Below, in pieces: positions 1-8,884 of a stretch of DNA of 64,000 bases. The stretch covers positions 1-64,000 of the forward strand of contig NZ_LAVA02000021.1 of the NCBI RefSeq assembly GCF_000974985.2, written 5' to 3'. The translations under genes and the position numbers were made by a program. Each line of letters opens with the position of its first letter. The stretch's first letter is position 1. Under the pieces are notes generated by a model. That model made no database searches. It saw nothing but the letters and a program-made list of their open reading frames with translations, and had not been told where the DNA came from. This DNA comes from Streptomyces mangrovisoli. Its GTDB lineage: Bacteria > Actinomycetota > Actinomycetes > Streptomycetales > Streptomycetaceae.

Positions 1-2511
1 GCCGTACCGGATGGCGTTCGTGACCAGCTCGCTGAGGACCAGCTCGGTGGTGAAGGCGGCCTCGCCGAGCCCCCAGGCCTCCAGCCGGCGGGTGGCCTCG
101 GCGCGGATGCGGGAGACGGCGGCGGGATCGTCGGGCACCTCCCACTCCGCGATCTGATCCGGGTCGAGCAGCCGGGTGCGGGCCACGAGCAGGGCGACGT
201 CGTCACTCGCCTTGGTGCGCAGCATCGCGTCGAGCACCGCCCGGCAGGTGTCGTCGGGGGTGGTGGCGTCCGTATGGGCGAGCGCGTCCCGCAGCATGTC
301 GAGCCCGGTGTCGATGTCGCGGCCGCGGGCCTCGACCAGGCCGTCGGTGTACAGGACCAGCCTGCTGCCCGCGGCCAGCACGAGTTCGGCCGTCTCCACG
401 GGCAGCCCCGCCCCCACGCCCAGGGGTGGGGCGACGGGGATGTCGGGGAAGGTCACGGAGCCGTCGGGCGCGACCAGCGCCGGACCGGGATGGCCGGCCC
501 GGGCCACGACACATCGCCCGCTGACCGGGTCGTAGACCGCGTACAGGCAGGTGGCGCCGGTGATGGTCTCGGCCGCCGCGTCCTCGTCGATCCGGGTGAT
601 CAGGTCGTCCAGGTGCCCGAGGATCTCGTCCGGCGGCAGATCCAGGGCGGCGAAGTTGTGCACCGCCGTCCTCAGCCGGCCCATCGTCGCGGCCGCGTGC
701 AGCCCGTGTCCTACGACGTCGCCGACGACCAGGGCCACCCGGGCACCCGGCAGCGGGATGACGTCGTACCAGTCGCCGCCCACCCCCGCCTGGGCGGGCA
801 GGTACCGGTGCCCGACCTCCAGCGCGGACAGCTCGGGGAGCACGCCGGGCAGCAGGCTGCGCTGGAGGGTGACGGCCGTGATGTGCTCGCGGGTGTAGCG
901 GCGGGCGTTGTCGATGCACACGGCTGCCCGGGCGGCCAGTTCCTCGGCCGGGGACAGGTCGTCCCGCTCGAACGGGTCCTGCTCCGAGCGCCAGAACTCC
1001 ACCACCCCGAGCAGCTGTCCGCGGGCCTGGAGCGGCACCGAGATCATGGAGTGGATGCCGTGTTCGAGGATCCTCCGCGTCCGCTCCGGGTCCTGGGCCC
1101 GCCAGCCGTCGGCCGTCGCGAGGTTCTCCACCAGCACCGGCCGGCCGGTGGCCACGCCGATGGCCACGGGATGGCCGGGCACGTGCTGCAAACGCGTCCC
1201 GACCGGGGAGAGCGGCGCGTCGTCCCGGATGCCGGCCGCCGCGACGCGGTGCATCGCCGTGCTCGCCCCGGTCGGCTCCTCGCCGTGCAGCACGGGCTCC
1301 ACGAGTTCGACGGTGGCGAAGTCGGCGAAGCGCGGGACCGCGACCTCGGCCAGTTCCTCGGCGGTGCGCTGCACGTCGAGGGTGGTGCCGATGCGGGTGC
1401 TGGCGTCGTAGAGCAGTTGCAGGCGCCCGCCCGCCACGTCCGCCCGGCCGGCGAGGGCGCGCAGTTCCGTGGTGTCCCGCAGGGTGGCCACGCTGCCCCC
1501 CTTGGGGCCCACCGGCCGCACATTGACCGCGAGCAGGGTGTCCCCGGCCAGGAAGACCTGGTCCGTCGCGGCCCGGCCGGAACCCAGCAGCGCGGCCAGG
1601 GCCGGGCTCAGTCCGACCGCGGTGACGGGTCTGCCCTCGGCCTCCGGCGGCAGCGCGAGCAGGCGGCGCGCCTCGTCGTTGGCCAGCAGCAGTGTTCCGT
1701 CGCCGTCCAGGATGATCACGCCTTCCCGGACCGCGTGCAGCACGGCGTCGTGGTGCTCGTACATGCGGGTCATCTCCACCGGCCCGAGGCCCGCGGTCTG
1801 GCGCCGTAGCCGCGCGCTGACGAGCGCCGACCCGCCCGCGGCCAGCAGGAGCGCGACACCGCCGGCGGTGTAGATCACCGGCAGCTGGCGCTGCACCACG
1901 CTGGCCACCTTGTCCACCGTGACCCCGACGGTGACGAGGCCGACGACGGTCCCCTTGGCGTCGAAGACGGCCACGGTCGAGTCGACCGCCTTCCCGAGGC
2001 TGCTGTCGAACGTGGTCTGGTGGGGTTTGCCGTTGAGCGCCTCGTCGTAGGAGGTGGAGACGTGCTTGCCGATCAGGTTCGGATCCGGGTGGGTCCACCG
2101 GAAGCCGTAGGGGCTCAGCGCCACGACGTAGTCGACGCCGGTCTCCTTGCGCACCGCCTCGGCACGGGGCTGGAGGACCGCGGTGGGGTTGTCGCTCTTC
2201 ATCGCCGCCGCGGTGCCCGGCGCGTTGGCGAACGTCTGGGCCACCGCCAGTGACCAGTCACCGGCCTGCTTGATCGCCCGGTTGCGGTCCTGGACCACGA
2301 GCACCACCACGGCCGTGGCGACGAGCACCAGGACGATCACCAGTTGGAGCAGGAAGACCTGCCCGGCGACGCTGCGCGGGGTCAGCGCCGAGCGCACCCG
2401 TCGGCCGATCGGCGGGCGATGGGCCTCCGGGCCGGCTCCCGGCGGCTCGGACTCCGGCGGGACACCGTCCCCCCGCCGACTCGATGGGACATTTCGCCCG
2501 AGTTTGCCCAT
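1..2511 (-). CDS. Membrane PAS/GAF/SpoIIE serine phosphatase with C-terminal ATPase domain (3' end beyond left edge)
   Basis: This is a PP2C-type (SpoIIE) protein phosphatase that probably acts on anti-anti-sigma factors in a partner-switching pathway. Reading from the chosen ATG, membrane helix 1 is near residues 50-72, an extracytoplasmic sensor loop follows, and helix 2 is near 212-232. After these come a PAS domain (about 249-350, GVIILDGDGTLLLAN), a GAF domain (about 366-535) and the SpoIIE domain (about 540-740), with the metal-binding GDWYD and GDVVGHG motifs. The protein then enters an anti-sigma-type HATPase with ELVTNAIRYG at the window edge, so the extreme C-terminus is missing. 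The frame was read from the sequence because the gene has no stop inside the window. The start at 2511 follows GAGGAA closely, so a slightly different start is possible. It is divergent from the L,D-transpeptidase. The family is clear; the target is unknown. Confidence 0.9.
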   Translation of the reverse strand, partial: MGKLGRNVPSSRRGDGVPPESEPPGAGPEAHRPPIGRRVRSALTPRSVAGQVFLLQLVIVLVLVATAVVVLVVQDRNRAIKQAGDWSLAVAQTFANAPGTAAAMKSDNPTAVLQPRAEAVRKETGVDYVVALSPYGFRWTHPDPNLIGKHVSTSYDEALNGKPHQTTFDSSLGKAVDSTVAVFDAKGTVVGLVTVGVTVDKVASVVQRQLPVIYTAGGVALLLAAGGSALVSARLRRQTAGLGPVEMTRMYEHHDAVLHAVREGVIILDGDGTLLLANDEARRLLALPPEAEGRPVTAVGLSPALAALLGSGRAATDQVFLAGDTLLAVNVRPVGPKGGSVATLRDTTELRALAGRADVAGGRLQLLYDASTRIGTTLDVQRTAEELAEVAVPRFADFATVELVEPVLHGEEPTGASTAMHRVAAAGIRDDAPLSPVGTRLQHVPGHPVAIGVATGRPVLVENLATADGWRAQDPERTRRILEHGIHSMISVPLQARGQLLGVVEFWRSEQDPFERDDLSPAEELAARAAVCIDNARRYTREHITAVTLQRSLLPGVLPELSALEVGHRYLPAQAGVGGDWYDVIPLPGARVALVVGDVVGHGLHAAATMGRLRTAVHNFAALDLPPDEILGHLDDLITRIDEDAAAETITGATCLYAVYDPVSGRCVVARAGHPGPALVAPDGSVTFPDIPVAPPLGVGAGLPVETAELVLAAGSRLVLYTDGLVEARGRDIDTGLDMLRDALAHTDATTPDDTCRAVLDAMLRTKASDDVALLVARTRLLDPDQIAEWEVPDDPAAVSRIRAEATRRLEAWGLGEAAFTTELVLSELVTNAIRYG

Positions 2512-2776
2512 TTCCTCAGTATCAGCGAACGCCTCGGCGGGCGCGGCTCAGGCCGGGCCGATGGCGACGGACCTACGGGGCTGCAACCGCAGGCGGACGG
2601 CCACAGGCGGACGGTCGCGAGCCGGCGGCCGTGGGCCGATGACGACAGGCCGAGAGCCGCGGACCGGCGGCCGCGCACCAGGTGAGTCATGCCACAAACC
2701 CCTCCCGCAAATGGGACCAATGCACAAAAATGCTTCTTCGTAGCTGATTTTCCCCTTCAGTCGCCAGCTCCGGGGG
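2512..2776. promoter_or_regulatory. Divergent intergenic region between phosphatase and L,D-transpeptidase
   Basis: This 265-bp divergent spacer presumably holds both promoters. The part from about 2690 to 2760 is clearly more AT-rich than its surroundings. No riboswitch consensus or clear operator could be recognised. Confidence 0.4.
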
Positions 2777-4030
2777 ATGCACCGACCAACGGCATGGGAG
2801 AAGAGTTTGTTCACGGCACGCAAGCGACGCACGGTACTGATGGCCACGGCCGGCGCTCTCGCGGTCACGGCGCTGGGCGGTACCAGCTACGCGGCGACCA
2901 ACGACACCACGGCCCACCCGGAGACCCAGGCACAGACGGACAAGGCGGCCGCTCAGAGCACGTCCGACGCGCGAATAACGATCACGCCCGGACCGGGATC
3001 CCACGGCGTCGGCACCGCCGATCCCGTGCGCGTCACCGTCGGCGACGGCAAGCTCACCAAGGTGACCATGACCGCCGTCGCGACCGGTACCGAGGTCCGG
3101 GGCACCCTGTCCGCGGACGGCACGTCCTGGAAGGCGAACGGCACGCTGAAGCAGGCCACCCGGTACCAGATCGCCGCGGAGGCGACGGACGCGAAGGGCC
3201 GCTCCGCCACCGAGAACGCCACGATCTCCACGGTCTCCCCGGCCAACGACTTCGTCGGGCACCTCTCCCCCGAGAACGGCTCGACCGTCGGCGTGGGCAT
3301 GCCGGTGAGCTTCACCTTCGACAAGGCGATCGGCGACAAGGCCGCGGTGGCCTCGAAGATCAAGGTCAGCTCCAGCAGCGGCGAGCGGGTCGTCGGCCAC
3401 TGGCTCAGCAGCAGCCGACTGGACTTCCGCCCCGCGCACTACTGGAAGCCCGGCTCCACCGTCACCGTGAAGATGACCCTCGACGGCGTCGAGAAGACGT
3501 CCACGTTCAAGATCGGCCGAAGCCAGATCAGCACCGTGGACGCCAAGACGAAGCAGATGACCGTCAAGCGGAACGGCAAGACGATCCGGACCATCCCCAT
3601 CTCGTCCGGCAGCCTCGAGCACCCGACGTACAACGGCCAGATGGTCATCTCCGAGAAGTACCGGCAGATCCACATGAACGGTGCGACCGTCGGCCTCACG
3701 GAGAAGAACGGCAAGCCCTCCTACGACATCGAGGCCGTGCCGCACGCCATGCGCCTGACCGACTCGGGCACGTTCATCCACGGCAACTACTGGGGCGGCG
3801 ACTCGGTCTTCGGCAAGGTCAACACCAGCCACGGCTGCGTCGGCCTGAAGGACGTGCGCAACGCCGACGACGGCAAGACGCCCGCCGCGTGGTTCTTCGA
3901 CAACTCGATGGTCGGTGACGTCGTGGTCGTCAAGAACTCCACGGGCAAGACCACGGTGTCCCCGGGCAACGGCCTCAGCGACTGGAACATGTCGTGGAGC
4001 AAGTGGGTCGCGGGCGGCACGGCGAGCTGA
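2777..4030 (+). CDS. Secreted/anchored L,D-transpeptidase (YkuD, Ig-like domains)
   Basis: Cross-links peptidoglycan by forming 3-3 bonds between diaminopimelate residues on the outer face of the membrane. The N-terminus has a basic stretch (ARKRR) followed by a hydrophobic segment (about residues 20-37), a signal peptide or anchor. Two Ig-like/Big domains occupy about 60-245, as in mycobacterial LdtMt2-type enzymes. The YkuD catalytic domain has His335 in HGNYWGG and the SHGCVGL signature with His352 and Cys354, so it looks active. The length of 417 residues suits the family. A TTG start at 2807 behind GGAGAAGAG is a credible alternative that would remove ten residues. The gene stands alone, divergent from the phosphatase. 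Confidence 0.93.
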   Translation: MHRPTAWEKSLFTARKRRTVLMATAGALAVTALGGTSYAATNDTTAHPETQAQTDKAAAQSTSDARITITPGPGSHGVGTADPVRVTVGDGKLTKVTMTAVATGTEVRGTLSADGTSWKANGTLKQATRYQIAAEATDAKGRSATENATISTVSPANDFVGHLSPENGSTVGVGMPVSFTFDKAIGDKAAVASKIKVSSSSGERVVGHWLSSSRLDFRPAHYWKPGSTVTVKMTLDGVEKTSTFKIGRSQISTVDAKTKQMTVKRNGKTIRTIPISSGSLEHPTYNGQMVISEKYRQIHMNGATVGLTEKNGKPSYDIEAVPHAMRLTDSGTFIHGNYWGGDSVFGKVNTSHGCVGLKDVRNADDGKTPAAWFFDNSMVGDVVVVKNSTGKTTVSPGNGLSDWNMSWSKWVAGGTAS

Positions 4031-4041
4031 CGTCACGTCCC

Positions 4042-4431
4042 TCACGCACGCTCGGCGAGGTCCGTGACGACCGCCTCGACGACCGTCCGCCAGGCGCCTA
4101 CTTGGGCGTGGCTCGGGCCGAGTTCGTCGTGGTGGTACTTGCAGCTCGTGCTGAGTCCGCTCCACAGGGAGTTGACTCGGTGGGCCAGGTCGGGGCCGGC
4201 ATAGTGGCGCAGGCAGAGCAGTTTCGCTCGCATGGTGACCTGGCGGAGCCCGGCCGCCTCGGCGGCGAGGGCCGCGTCCACGGCCGCTTCGAGGGCGATG
4301 CGCAGGGCGTAGGCCGCGCCACGGGCCTGGCCGGCCGGCGTCAGCGGGCCGCCCAGGTCCGCCACGAGGAGGCTGTCGGCGGTCGCGAGGAGCGCGGCGA
4401 CGGTGTCGGCGCTCGTGCGGATGGCGCGCAT
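4042..4431 (-). CDS. Small all-helical protein, partner of the adjacent AAA ATPase
   Basis: A 129-residue protein with no recognised domain. The sequence is Ala/Leu-rich and predicted almost entirely helical, ending in a polar segment (CKYHHDELGP) and a final amphipathic helix. It has no signal peptide or membrane segment. Its ATG overlaps the stop of the upstream ATPase gene by one base (TGATG), so the two are almost certainly translationally coupled and work together. The order of a large SMC-like ATPase followed by a small helical protein resembles several phage-defence pairs, but no specific family could be assigned. That the gene is real is likely; its function is unknown. Confidence 0.75.
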   Translation of the reverse strand: MRAIRTSADTVAALLATADSLLVADLGGPLTPAGQARGAAYALRIALEAAVDAALAAEAAGLRQVTMRAKLLCLRHYAGPDLAHRVNSLWSGLSTSCKYHHDELGPSHAQVGAWRTVVEAVVTDLAERA

Positions 4432-6860
4432 CAGGCGTTCACCCCCGGCTTGCGGATCCGGTCGGCGAGGTCCTCCACCTTCCTGACGAAGGCGACCGGG
4501 TCGTGCGGGAGGAAGCCGTCGGGGTGGGCGCCGCGCTGACACTGGTTGATCAGGGCCGTGCTCTCGCCTCCGTACAGGGTGCGCAGACGGCTCCTGACCT
4601 CGTCGTCGGGGTGGACGAGACCGTCGTCGAAGAGGGCGAAGGAGGCGAGTGGGATGAGCCGTTCGGTCTCGTCGATGGCGGCCTGCAGGCGGTCGGCGGG
4701 CTGCCCGGTGCGGCTCCGACGAATCCAGGCCGCCTCGACGATCGCCATGGTCAGGGCCTCGCGGCACAGGGACGGCAGGACGTTGCGCAGTGCCGTGTCG
4801 GGGCAGCCGGTGGTGTGGGCGAGGGCCATGGCATCGTCGATGGCCTCCTTGACCGGGTCCGTCTCGGAGGTGACGTGCACGTTGGACCGCTCGCCGCGCT
4901 CCACCTTCAGTACGGTCACGGGCAGGCCCTGGCTGCGGAAGGCGTGCGGAAGTCGGGTGTCGTGGGTGAAGACGACGACCTGCCGCTCGCGGCCGAGTTC
5001 GTCGAGCACCTGGGCCAGGCCGTCGACCTTCGCCGGGTCCATGGACTGCACGGGGTCGTCGATGACGACGAAGCCGAACGGGCTGTCGGCCGTGGCCGCG
5101 CGGGGCAGGAACAGGGAGAGGGCGAGCGAGTGCAGTTCGCCCTGGCTCATGACGCCGAGCGCCGGGGCCTCGGTGTCGTCGACGGCCACATCCATGATCA
5201 GCTTGCGCACGTTGGCCCGCTCGCTGCCATGCAGACTGACGGGCTTCAGGTCGACGCTGCTCTGACGGCGGAGCTTCTCCCAGATCCGCTGCGTGTGGTC
5301 GGAGAAGGCGTTGACACGGTCGTCCCGGACCTCCGTCGTCACCTTCTTGACCCAGGTGAGGGCGGCGCCGACCTCCGTCCTGCGCGGCCTGGCGGCCTCG
5401 GCCTCGCGGAACAGCTTCGTCCACTCGGCCAGCAGGTCGACGACCCCACGCCAGCGTTCGTCCTTGGCCGCGAGTTCCTCACGCGCCTTCCTGGCCACGA
5501 CCTCGCACGCATCCGCCAGGGTCACCGCGGCCCCGAGCGCGCGCTCGGCGAGTTCGGCGGGGTCGGTGATCCGCCGGCAGTCGCCCCAGGTCTGCCACGG
5601 GGCGGTCAGCACGGCCGGCACCTCCCGCGGCATGAGGACCATGTCGTGCAGGGTCCGCGTCGCCTTACGCAGGCCGGCCTCGGCCTCGCGCACCGCCTCG
5701 GCCTCGTGGTGGAGCGCGGCGATCTGCACCTCGGCGCGCGAGGCCCACTCCCGGTCGAGGACCTGTTCCGTGCCACAGACCGGACAGGCCGTGTCGTCGG
5801 CGTGGCGGTCGCTGTGGCTCAGGGCCGCCTGGAGCAGCTGGGCCCTGCTGTGGGCGTCGGCGGCCGCGGTGCCCTTCAGGTCGTCGACGTCGGCGAGGGC
5901 GTTCCGCAGCGCGTCGACGGCGACGCCGACCTGCTGGAGGTCGGGCCCCTCCGCGGCGGCCTCCAGCCGTGCCTCCCGCAGCCGGCCCTCGTCGGCCGTG
6001 GGCACACCGGCGATCAGGGCGTCGAGGACGACGTGGTCGGGTCCGCCCTTCTCGTCCATCGCGACGAGGGCCTTGAGCGCCCGGTCGTCGTGCTCCACAT
6101 CCTCCAGTGCCGCGTGCAGAAGCGGCTTCTTCTCCTTCTCCGCGTTCACGACGGCGTCGAGTTCCTTCTTCGCGGCCGTCAACCGCCGCACGGCGGCGTT
6201 GAGATGGTCGAGTCCGAGGATCGCGGCGATGTTGTCGTACATCTCGGACGGCTTGCCGTTGATCAGGTTGCCCAGGTCGACGTACGACAGGAACGGCCGG
6301 TACGCCCGCGTCGCCTGCTCCCAGCCGACCTGTTCCAGCGGGACGGTGCCGTGTCCCGGCCGTCTGAGCAGTGCCTGGGAGTCGGTGAACGCCTCGCCCG
6401 TCCAGGTGCGGGTGAGGGTGCTCGGCGAGGGGTCGCCCTCGACGGTCAACTTGGCCTCGACGGTGGTCTGTTCACCCTGGTGCAGGTTGCGCCAGCGCAC
6501 GGCGCGGTTCGGGTGCTGACCGGCGCAGTGGGCGTTGGTGCCGGTGAACAGGGTTTCGACGGCCTCGGCGATGCTCGACTTGCCGGAGCCGTTGCGTCCG
6601 ACGACGAGGGTGACTCCCGGCTTCGGCCGCAGGTTCAGCCGCGCCTGCGAACCGACGCCGCGGAAGCCGCGGACCGTGACCTTTCCCAGGTAGACGGGAC
6701 CGGCGACGGCGTGGGACTCGCCCCCGTCCTGGGAGTCGCCGAGCGCCTCGCGGATACGGTTCCTCACCCCCTCGGTGAGCTTGGGGTCCTGGGCCAACCG
6801 CGCCTCGACGAGCTGGGGCAGCGGCAGCGCGTTGCTGCCATGTGCGTGCGTCGCGTCCAT
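4431..6860 (-). CDS. Rad50/RecF-like AAA ATPase with short zinc hook
   Basis: An 809-residue ABC/SMC-type ATPase. After a leader of about 55 residues, the RecF-like strand VTVRGFRGVG leads into the Walker A motif GRNGSGKSS (residues 88-96). Coiled-coil arms surround a CPVCG zinc-hook-like motif near residues 358-362. The signature region (SQGELHSLALSLFL) and Walker B FVVIDDPVQSMD (about 590-605) follow, so the ATPase looks intact. About 180 residues after Walker B form an unassigned helical domain containing CREAL and CQRGAH motifs. The arms are much shorter than in Rad50. RloC-type anticodon nucleases and Lamassu-type SMC proteins share this architecture, so a nucleic-acid sensing or defence role is plausible. 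It is coupled to the small gene downstream and preceded by a palindrome at 6938. Confidence 0.85.
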   Translation of the reverse strand: MDATHAHGSNALPLPQLVEARLAQDPKLTEGVRNRIREALGDSQDGGESHAVAGPVYLGKVTVRGFRGVGSQARLNLRPKPGVTLVVGRNGSGKSSIAEAVETLFTGTNAHCAGQHPNRAVRWRNLHQGEQTTVEAKLTVEGDPSPSTLTRTWTGEAFTDSQALLRRPGHGTVPLEQVGWEQATRAYRPFLSYVDLGNLINGKPSEMYDNIAAILGLDHLNAAVRRLTAAKKELDAVVNAEKEKKPLLHAALEDVEHDDRALKALVAMDEKGGPDHVVLDALIAGVPTADEGRLREARLEAAAEGPDLQQVGVAVDALRNALADVDDLKGTAAADAHSRAQLLQAALSHSDRHADDTACPVCGTEQVLDREWASRAEVQIAALHHEAEAVREAEAGLRKATRTLHDMVLMPREVPAVLTAPWQTWGDCRRITDPAELAERALGAAVTLADACEVVARKAREELAAKDERWRGVVDLLAEWTKLFREAEAARPRRTEVGAALTWVKKVTTEVRDDRVNAFSDHTQRIWEKLRRQSSVDLKPVSLHGSERANVRKLIMDVAVDDTEAPALGVMSQGELHSLALSLFLPRAATADSPFGFVVIDDPVQSMDPAKVDGLAQVLDELGRERQVVVFTHDTRLPHAFRSQGLPVTVLKVERGERSNVHVTSETDPVKEAIDDAMALAHTTGCPDTALRNVLPSLCREALTMAIVEAAWIRRSRTGQPADRLQAAIDETERLIPLASFALFDDGLVHPDDEVRSRLRTLYGGESTALINQCQRGAHPDGFLPHDPVAFVRKVEDLADRIRKPGVNA

Positions 6861-6937
6861 CTGGTGCCTCCTGTGGCTTCCGTGTCGACGTACGGGAACC
6901 GTAGGAGTGGGGTGGTCACGTGCGGTTGCGAAGACGC

Positions 6938-6953
6938 GATAACCCTGGTTATC
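6938..6953. promoter_or_regulatory. Palindrome GATAACC-CT-GGTTATC upstream of the AAA ATPase
   Basis: A perfect inverted repeat with 7-bp arms and a 2-bp spacer, 78-93 bp upstream of the ATPase start and just touching the stop codon of the preceding minus-strand gene. It is AT-rich compared with its surroundings. It matches the GATAA-N6-TTATC palindrome at 18194 upstream of the type I R-M operon, so it is probably an operator or promoter element. Confidence 0.5.
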
Positions 6954-7506
6954 AAGGAAGTTGATTCGCTGAACTCAATTCGCTGAAGGGCTCGTACTCG
7001 GCCCACACCGTCTTTCCCGGTCCGTCCGGGCGTGGGTGCCAGCCCCAGCGGGTCGCGAGGTGCGATACGAGGACCAGCCCGCGGCCTGCCTCCTCCTCCC
7101 CGGCGGCGCCGCCGGGGAGGGCCGGGCCTCGGGGGCGGCGGGGCTGGCGTTCGGCGCGGGTGTCGGTGACCTCCACGCGCACGGTACGGCCGTCCGGTGC
7201 GGTGTGCAGGCGCAGGCGGAAGTCCCGGCCGGGGACGTGTCCGTGCCGCACGGCGTTCGCGGTGAGCTCGGCGACGATCAGCACGATCGAGTCGTGCGCG
7301 TCGGTGCCGTAGGGCATGCCCCACGCGTTCAGCCGGACCGCCGCCAGGCGACGCGCGAGGCGGGCCCCGCGGGGCGTGGACGTGAAGCACATCTCGAAGT
7401 CGCCCTCGACGAGCGGTGATTCAGCGGCAGTGCGCCGGGGGGCGGAGGGGCCGGTGGTGCGAACAGTGCCCGTGCGGGTCATGGGTTCGGTGGGTTTCGC
7501 CGTCAT
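6952..7506 (-). CDS. ATP-binding anti-sigma-like regulatory protein (HATPase_c)
   Basis: A 184-residue histidine-kinase-like ATPase of the RsbW/SpoIIAB type, numerous in Streptomyces. It has the N-box IVLIVAELTANAVRHGH, a short acidic stretch (VEVTDTRAE), and the degenerate glycine-rich lid AGRGLVLVSHLATRWGW. These proteins bind ATP and normally act as protein-interaction switches rather than kinases. The ATG at 7506 was chosen. An ATG at 7482 is also possible, and longer in-frame extensions cross the divergent promoter and are unlikely. It is divergent from the DUF5753-DUF397 pair, the usual genomic partnership for this family (whiJ/abaA-like sets). Its partners cannot be deduced from the sequence alone. 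Confidence 0.85.
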   Translation of the reverse strand: MTAKPTEPMTRTGTVRTTGPSAPRRTAAESPLVEGDFEMCFTSTPRGARLARRLAAVRLNAWGMPYGTDAHDSIVLIVAELTANAVRHGHVPGRDFRLRLHTAPDGRTVRVEVTDTRAERQPRRPRGPALPGGAAGEEEAGRGLVLVSHLATRWGWHPRPDGPGKTVWAEYEPFSELSSANQLP

Positions 7507-7654
7507 GCCGTCAACGGTCCCGTCGGTCGCGTAGCGTGACCAGCGGTGACGCTGTGACAGGCGCCGGTTGTACGCGCCCCGCCCGCGCGTGTACGCACCG
7601 TGAGCCGTTACGGCGTCGCTGACACGGGAGTTGGGTCCAGGAGGCGGTGAGGGC

Positions 7655-8593
7655 ATGGCGGAGGGCATCGGCAGGGTGGGAGGAGCCAGGACGGTCCCCG
7701 GAGCACGCCAGGAAGACTCGGACGCACCGGGGGCCGTCAGCCTCGGGGACAGCTGGGAGAACGACGACGGGGCGGGGCGACGCCCCGAGGACGAGGGCGG
7801 CAAGGGTGTCGTCATGGCCTTCGGCCAGACCATGAAGACCCTGCGGCTGCGCGCGGGGCTGGAACGGGAGGAGTTCGGCAGGCGGATCGGATACTCGGCG
7901 TCCACAGTCGCGTCGTTCGAGCAGGGACGGAGGATCCCGTCGCCCCGGACGATCGAGCGGGCGGACGAGGTGCTGGCCGCGGGCGGCTTGCTGTGCCTAT
8001 GGAAGGAGCAGGTGGAACGGGCGCAGTATCCGGTGTTCTTCCAGGGGATGGCGGCGTTGGAGAAGGAGGCGATCGAGCTGCTGTCGTACGACACCCTGGT
8101 GGTGAAGGGCCTGCTTCAGACCGAGGAGTACATGAGGGCGCTGCTCGGGATGCGCCGCCCTCCTCTGGACCAAGATATCGTCGAACAGCGGGTCGCCGCA
8201 CGGTTGGCCCGGCAGGAAATCTTCGACCGTAAGCCCGCGCCGCTGTTGAGTTTCGTGATGGACGAGGCAGTACTGCGGCGTCGCTACGGCGGACGGATGG
8301 TGCTTCGCGGGCAGTTGGAGCAGCTTCTGCTCATCGGCCAGAAGCCCAGCGTAGAAATCCAGGTCATGCCACTGCACTCGGAAGAAAGCGCCGGCGTGGA
8401 CGGACCGTTCACCGTGGTCACACAGAAGGGGGGCAAGAGGTTCGTGTACACCGAGGTGCAGGGGACTAGCGCTCTCCAGACCGACCCTGACCAAGCCTCC
8501 ATGACCGCCGCCCGCTATGGGATCATCCGATCGCAGGCTCTCAGTCCGCGAGAGTCGCTGGAGTTCGTCGAAGGGTTGCTGGGAGAGCTATGA
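7655..8593 (+). CDS. XRE-type helix-turn-helix regulator with DUF5753 domain
   Basis: A 312-residue WhiJ-like DNA-binding protein. An atypical leader of about 50 polar residues precedes the helix-turn-helix (MKTLRLRAGLEREEFGRRIG onward, with ASTVASFEQGRRIPSPRT). The C-terminal DUF5753 domain begins near LLSYDTLVVKGLLQTEEYMR and includes FVMDEAVLRRRYGG. The ATG at 7655 has GGAGGCGGTGAGG upstream. A start at 7817 (MAFGQTMKTL) would give the more usual length, so the leader may be non-coding. The gene overlaps the next one by 4 bp (ATGA), consistent with a two-gene operon in which the DUF397 protein modulates the regulator. Confidence 0.88.
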   Translation: MAEGIGRVGGARTVPGARQEDSDAPGAVSLGDSWENDDGAGRRPEDEGGKGVVMAFGQTMKTLRLRAGLEREEFGRRIGYSASTVASFEQGRRIPSPRTIERADEVLAAGGLLCLWKEQVERAQYPVFFQGMAALEKEAIELLSYDTLVVKGLLQTEEYMRALLGMRRPPLDQDIVEQRVAARLARQEIFDRKPAPLLSFVMDEAVLRRRYGGRMVLRGQLEQLLLIGQKPSVEIQVMPLHSEESAGVDGPFTVVTQKGGKRFVYTEVQGTSALQTDPDQASMTAARYGIIRSQALSPRESLEFVEGLLGEL

Positions 8594-8805
8594 ACAACGC
8601 TGAGACCTCGACCGCAGTCTCCGGCCTGGCATGGTTCAAGAGCAGCTACAGCGGAGCCGAGGGCGGTGATTGCGTGGAGGTGGCCGACGGCGCGGCAGTC
8701 GTCCACGTCCGCGACTCCAAGGCCGCTGCCGGGTCGGTCGTCACCGTCTCGCGTGAGGCGTGGGTGGGGTTCGTCCGACGTGCCTCAGTAAAGACGCACA
8801 CCTGA
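8590..8805 (+). CDS. DUF397 small protein
   Basis: A 71-residue member of DUF397, recognised by WFKSSYSGAEGGDCVEVA and the later VRDSK motif. Members of this family are encoded next to DUF5753 helix-turn-helix regulators in Streptomyces and are thought to be interaction partners that influence development or antibiotic production. The start overlaps the stop of the upstream regulator by 4 bp, which implies translational coupling. The length is normal for the family. Confidence 0.92.
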   Translation: MNNAETSTAVSGLAWFKSSYSGAEGGDCVEVADGAAVVHVRDSKAAAGSVVTVSREAWVGFVRRASVKTHT

Positions 8806-8823
8806 CACTCGCATTGGTCGTGA

Positions 8824-8857
8824 GGCTCTGCCGACCGGGGTCTCGATCGGCAGAGCC
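8824..8857. terminator. Hairpin terminator after DUF397 gene
   Basis: Perfect 11-bp arms (GGCTCTGCCGA / TCGGCAGAGCC) with a 12-bp loop lie 18 bp after the DUF397 stop and 28 bp before the end of the convergent gene. It lacks a T-tract, as is common in Streptomyces, and probably serves both directions. Confidence 0.7.
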
Positions 8858-8884
8858 ATCGACTGCTCTCTTCCCAATCTGGAC

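Noticed and set aside
6952-8094. A 380-residue version of the ATP-binding protein starting at 8094
   Set aside because: It would run antisense through the helix-turn-helix gene and the divergent promoter; the extra N-terminus is low complexity.
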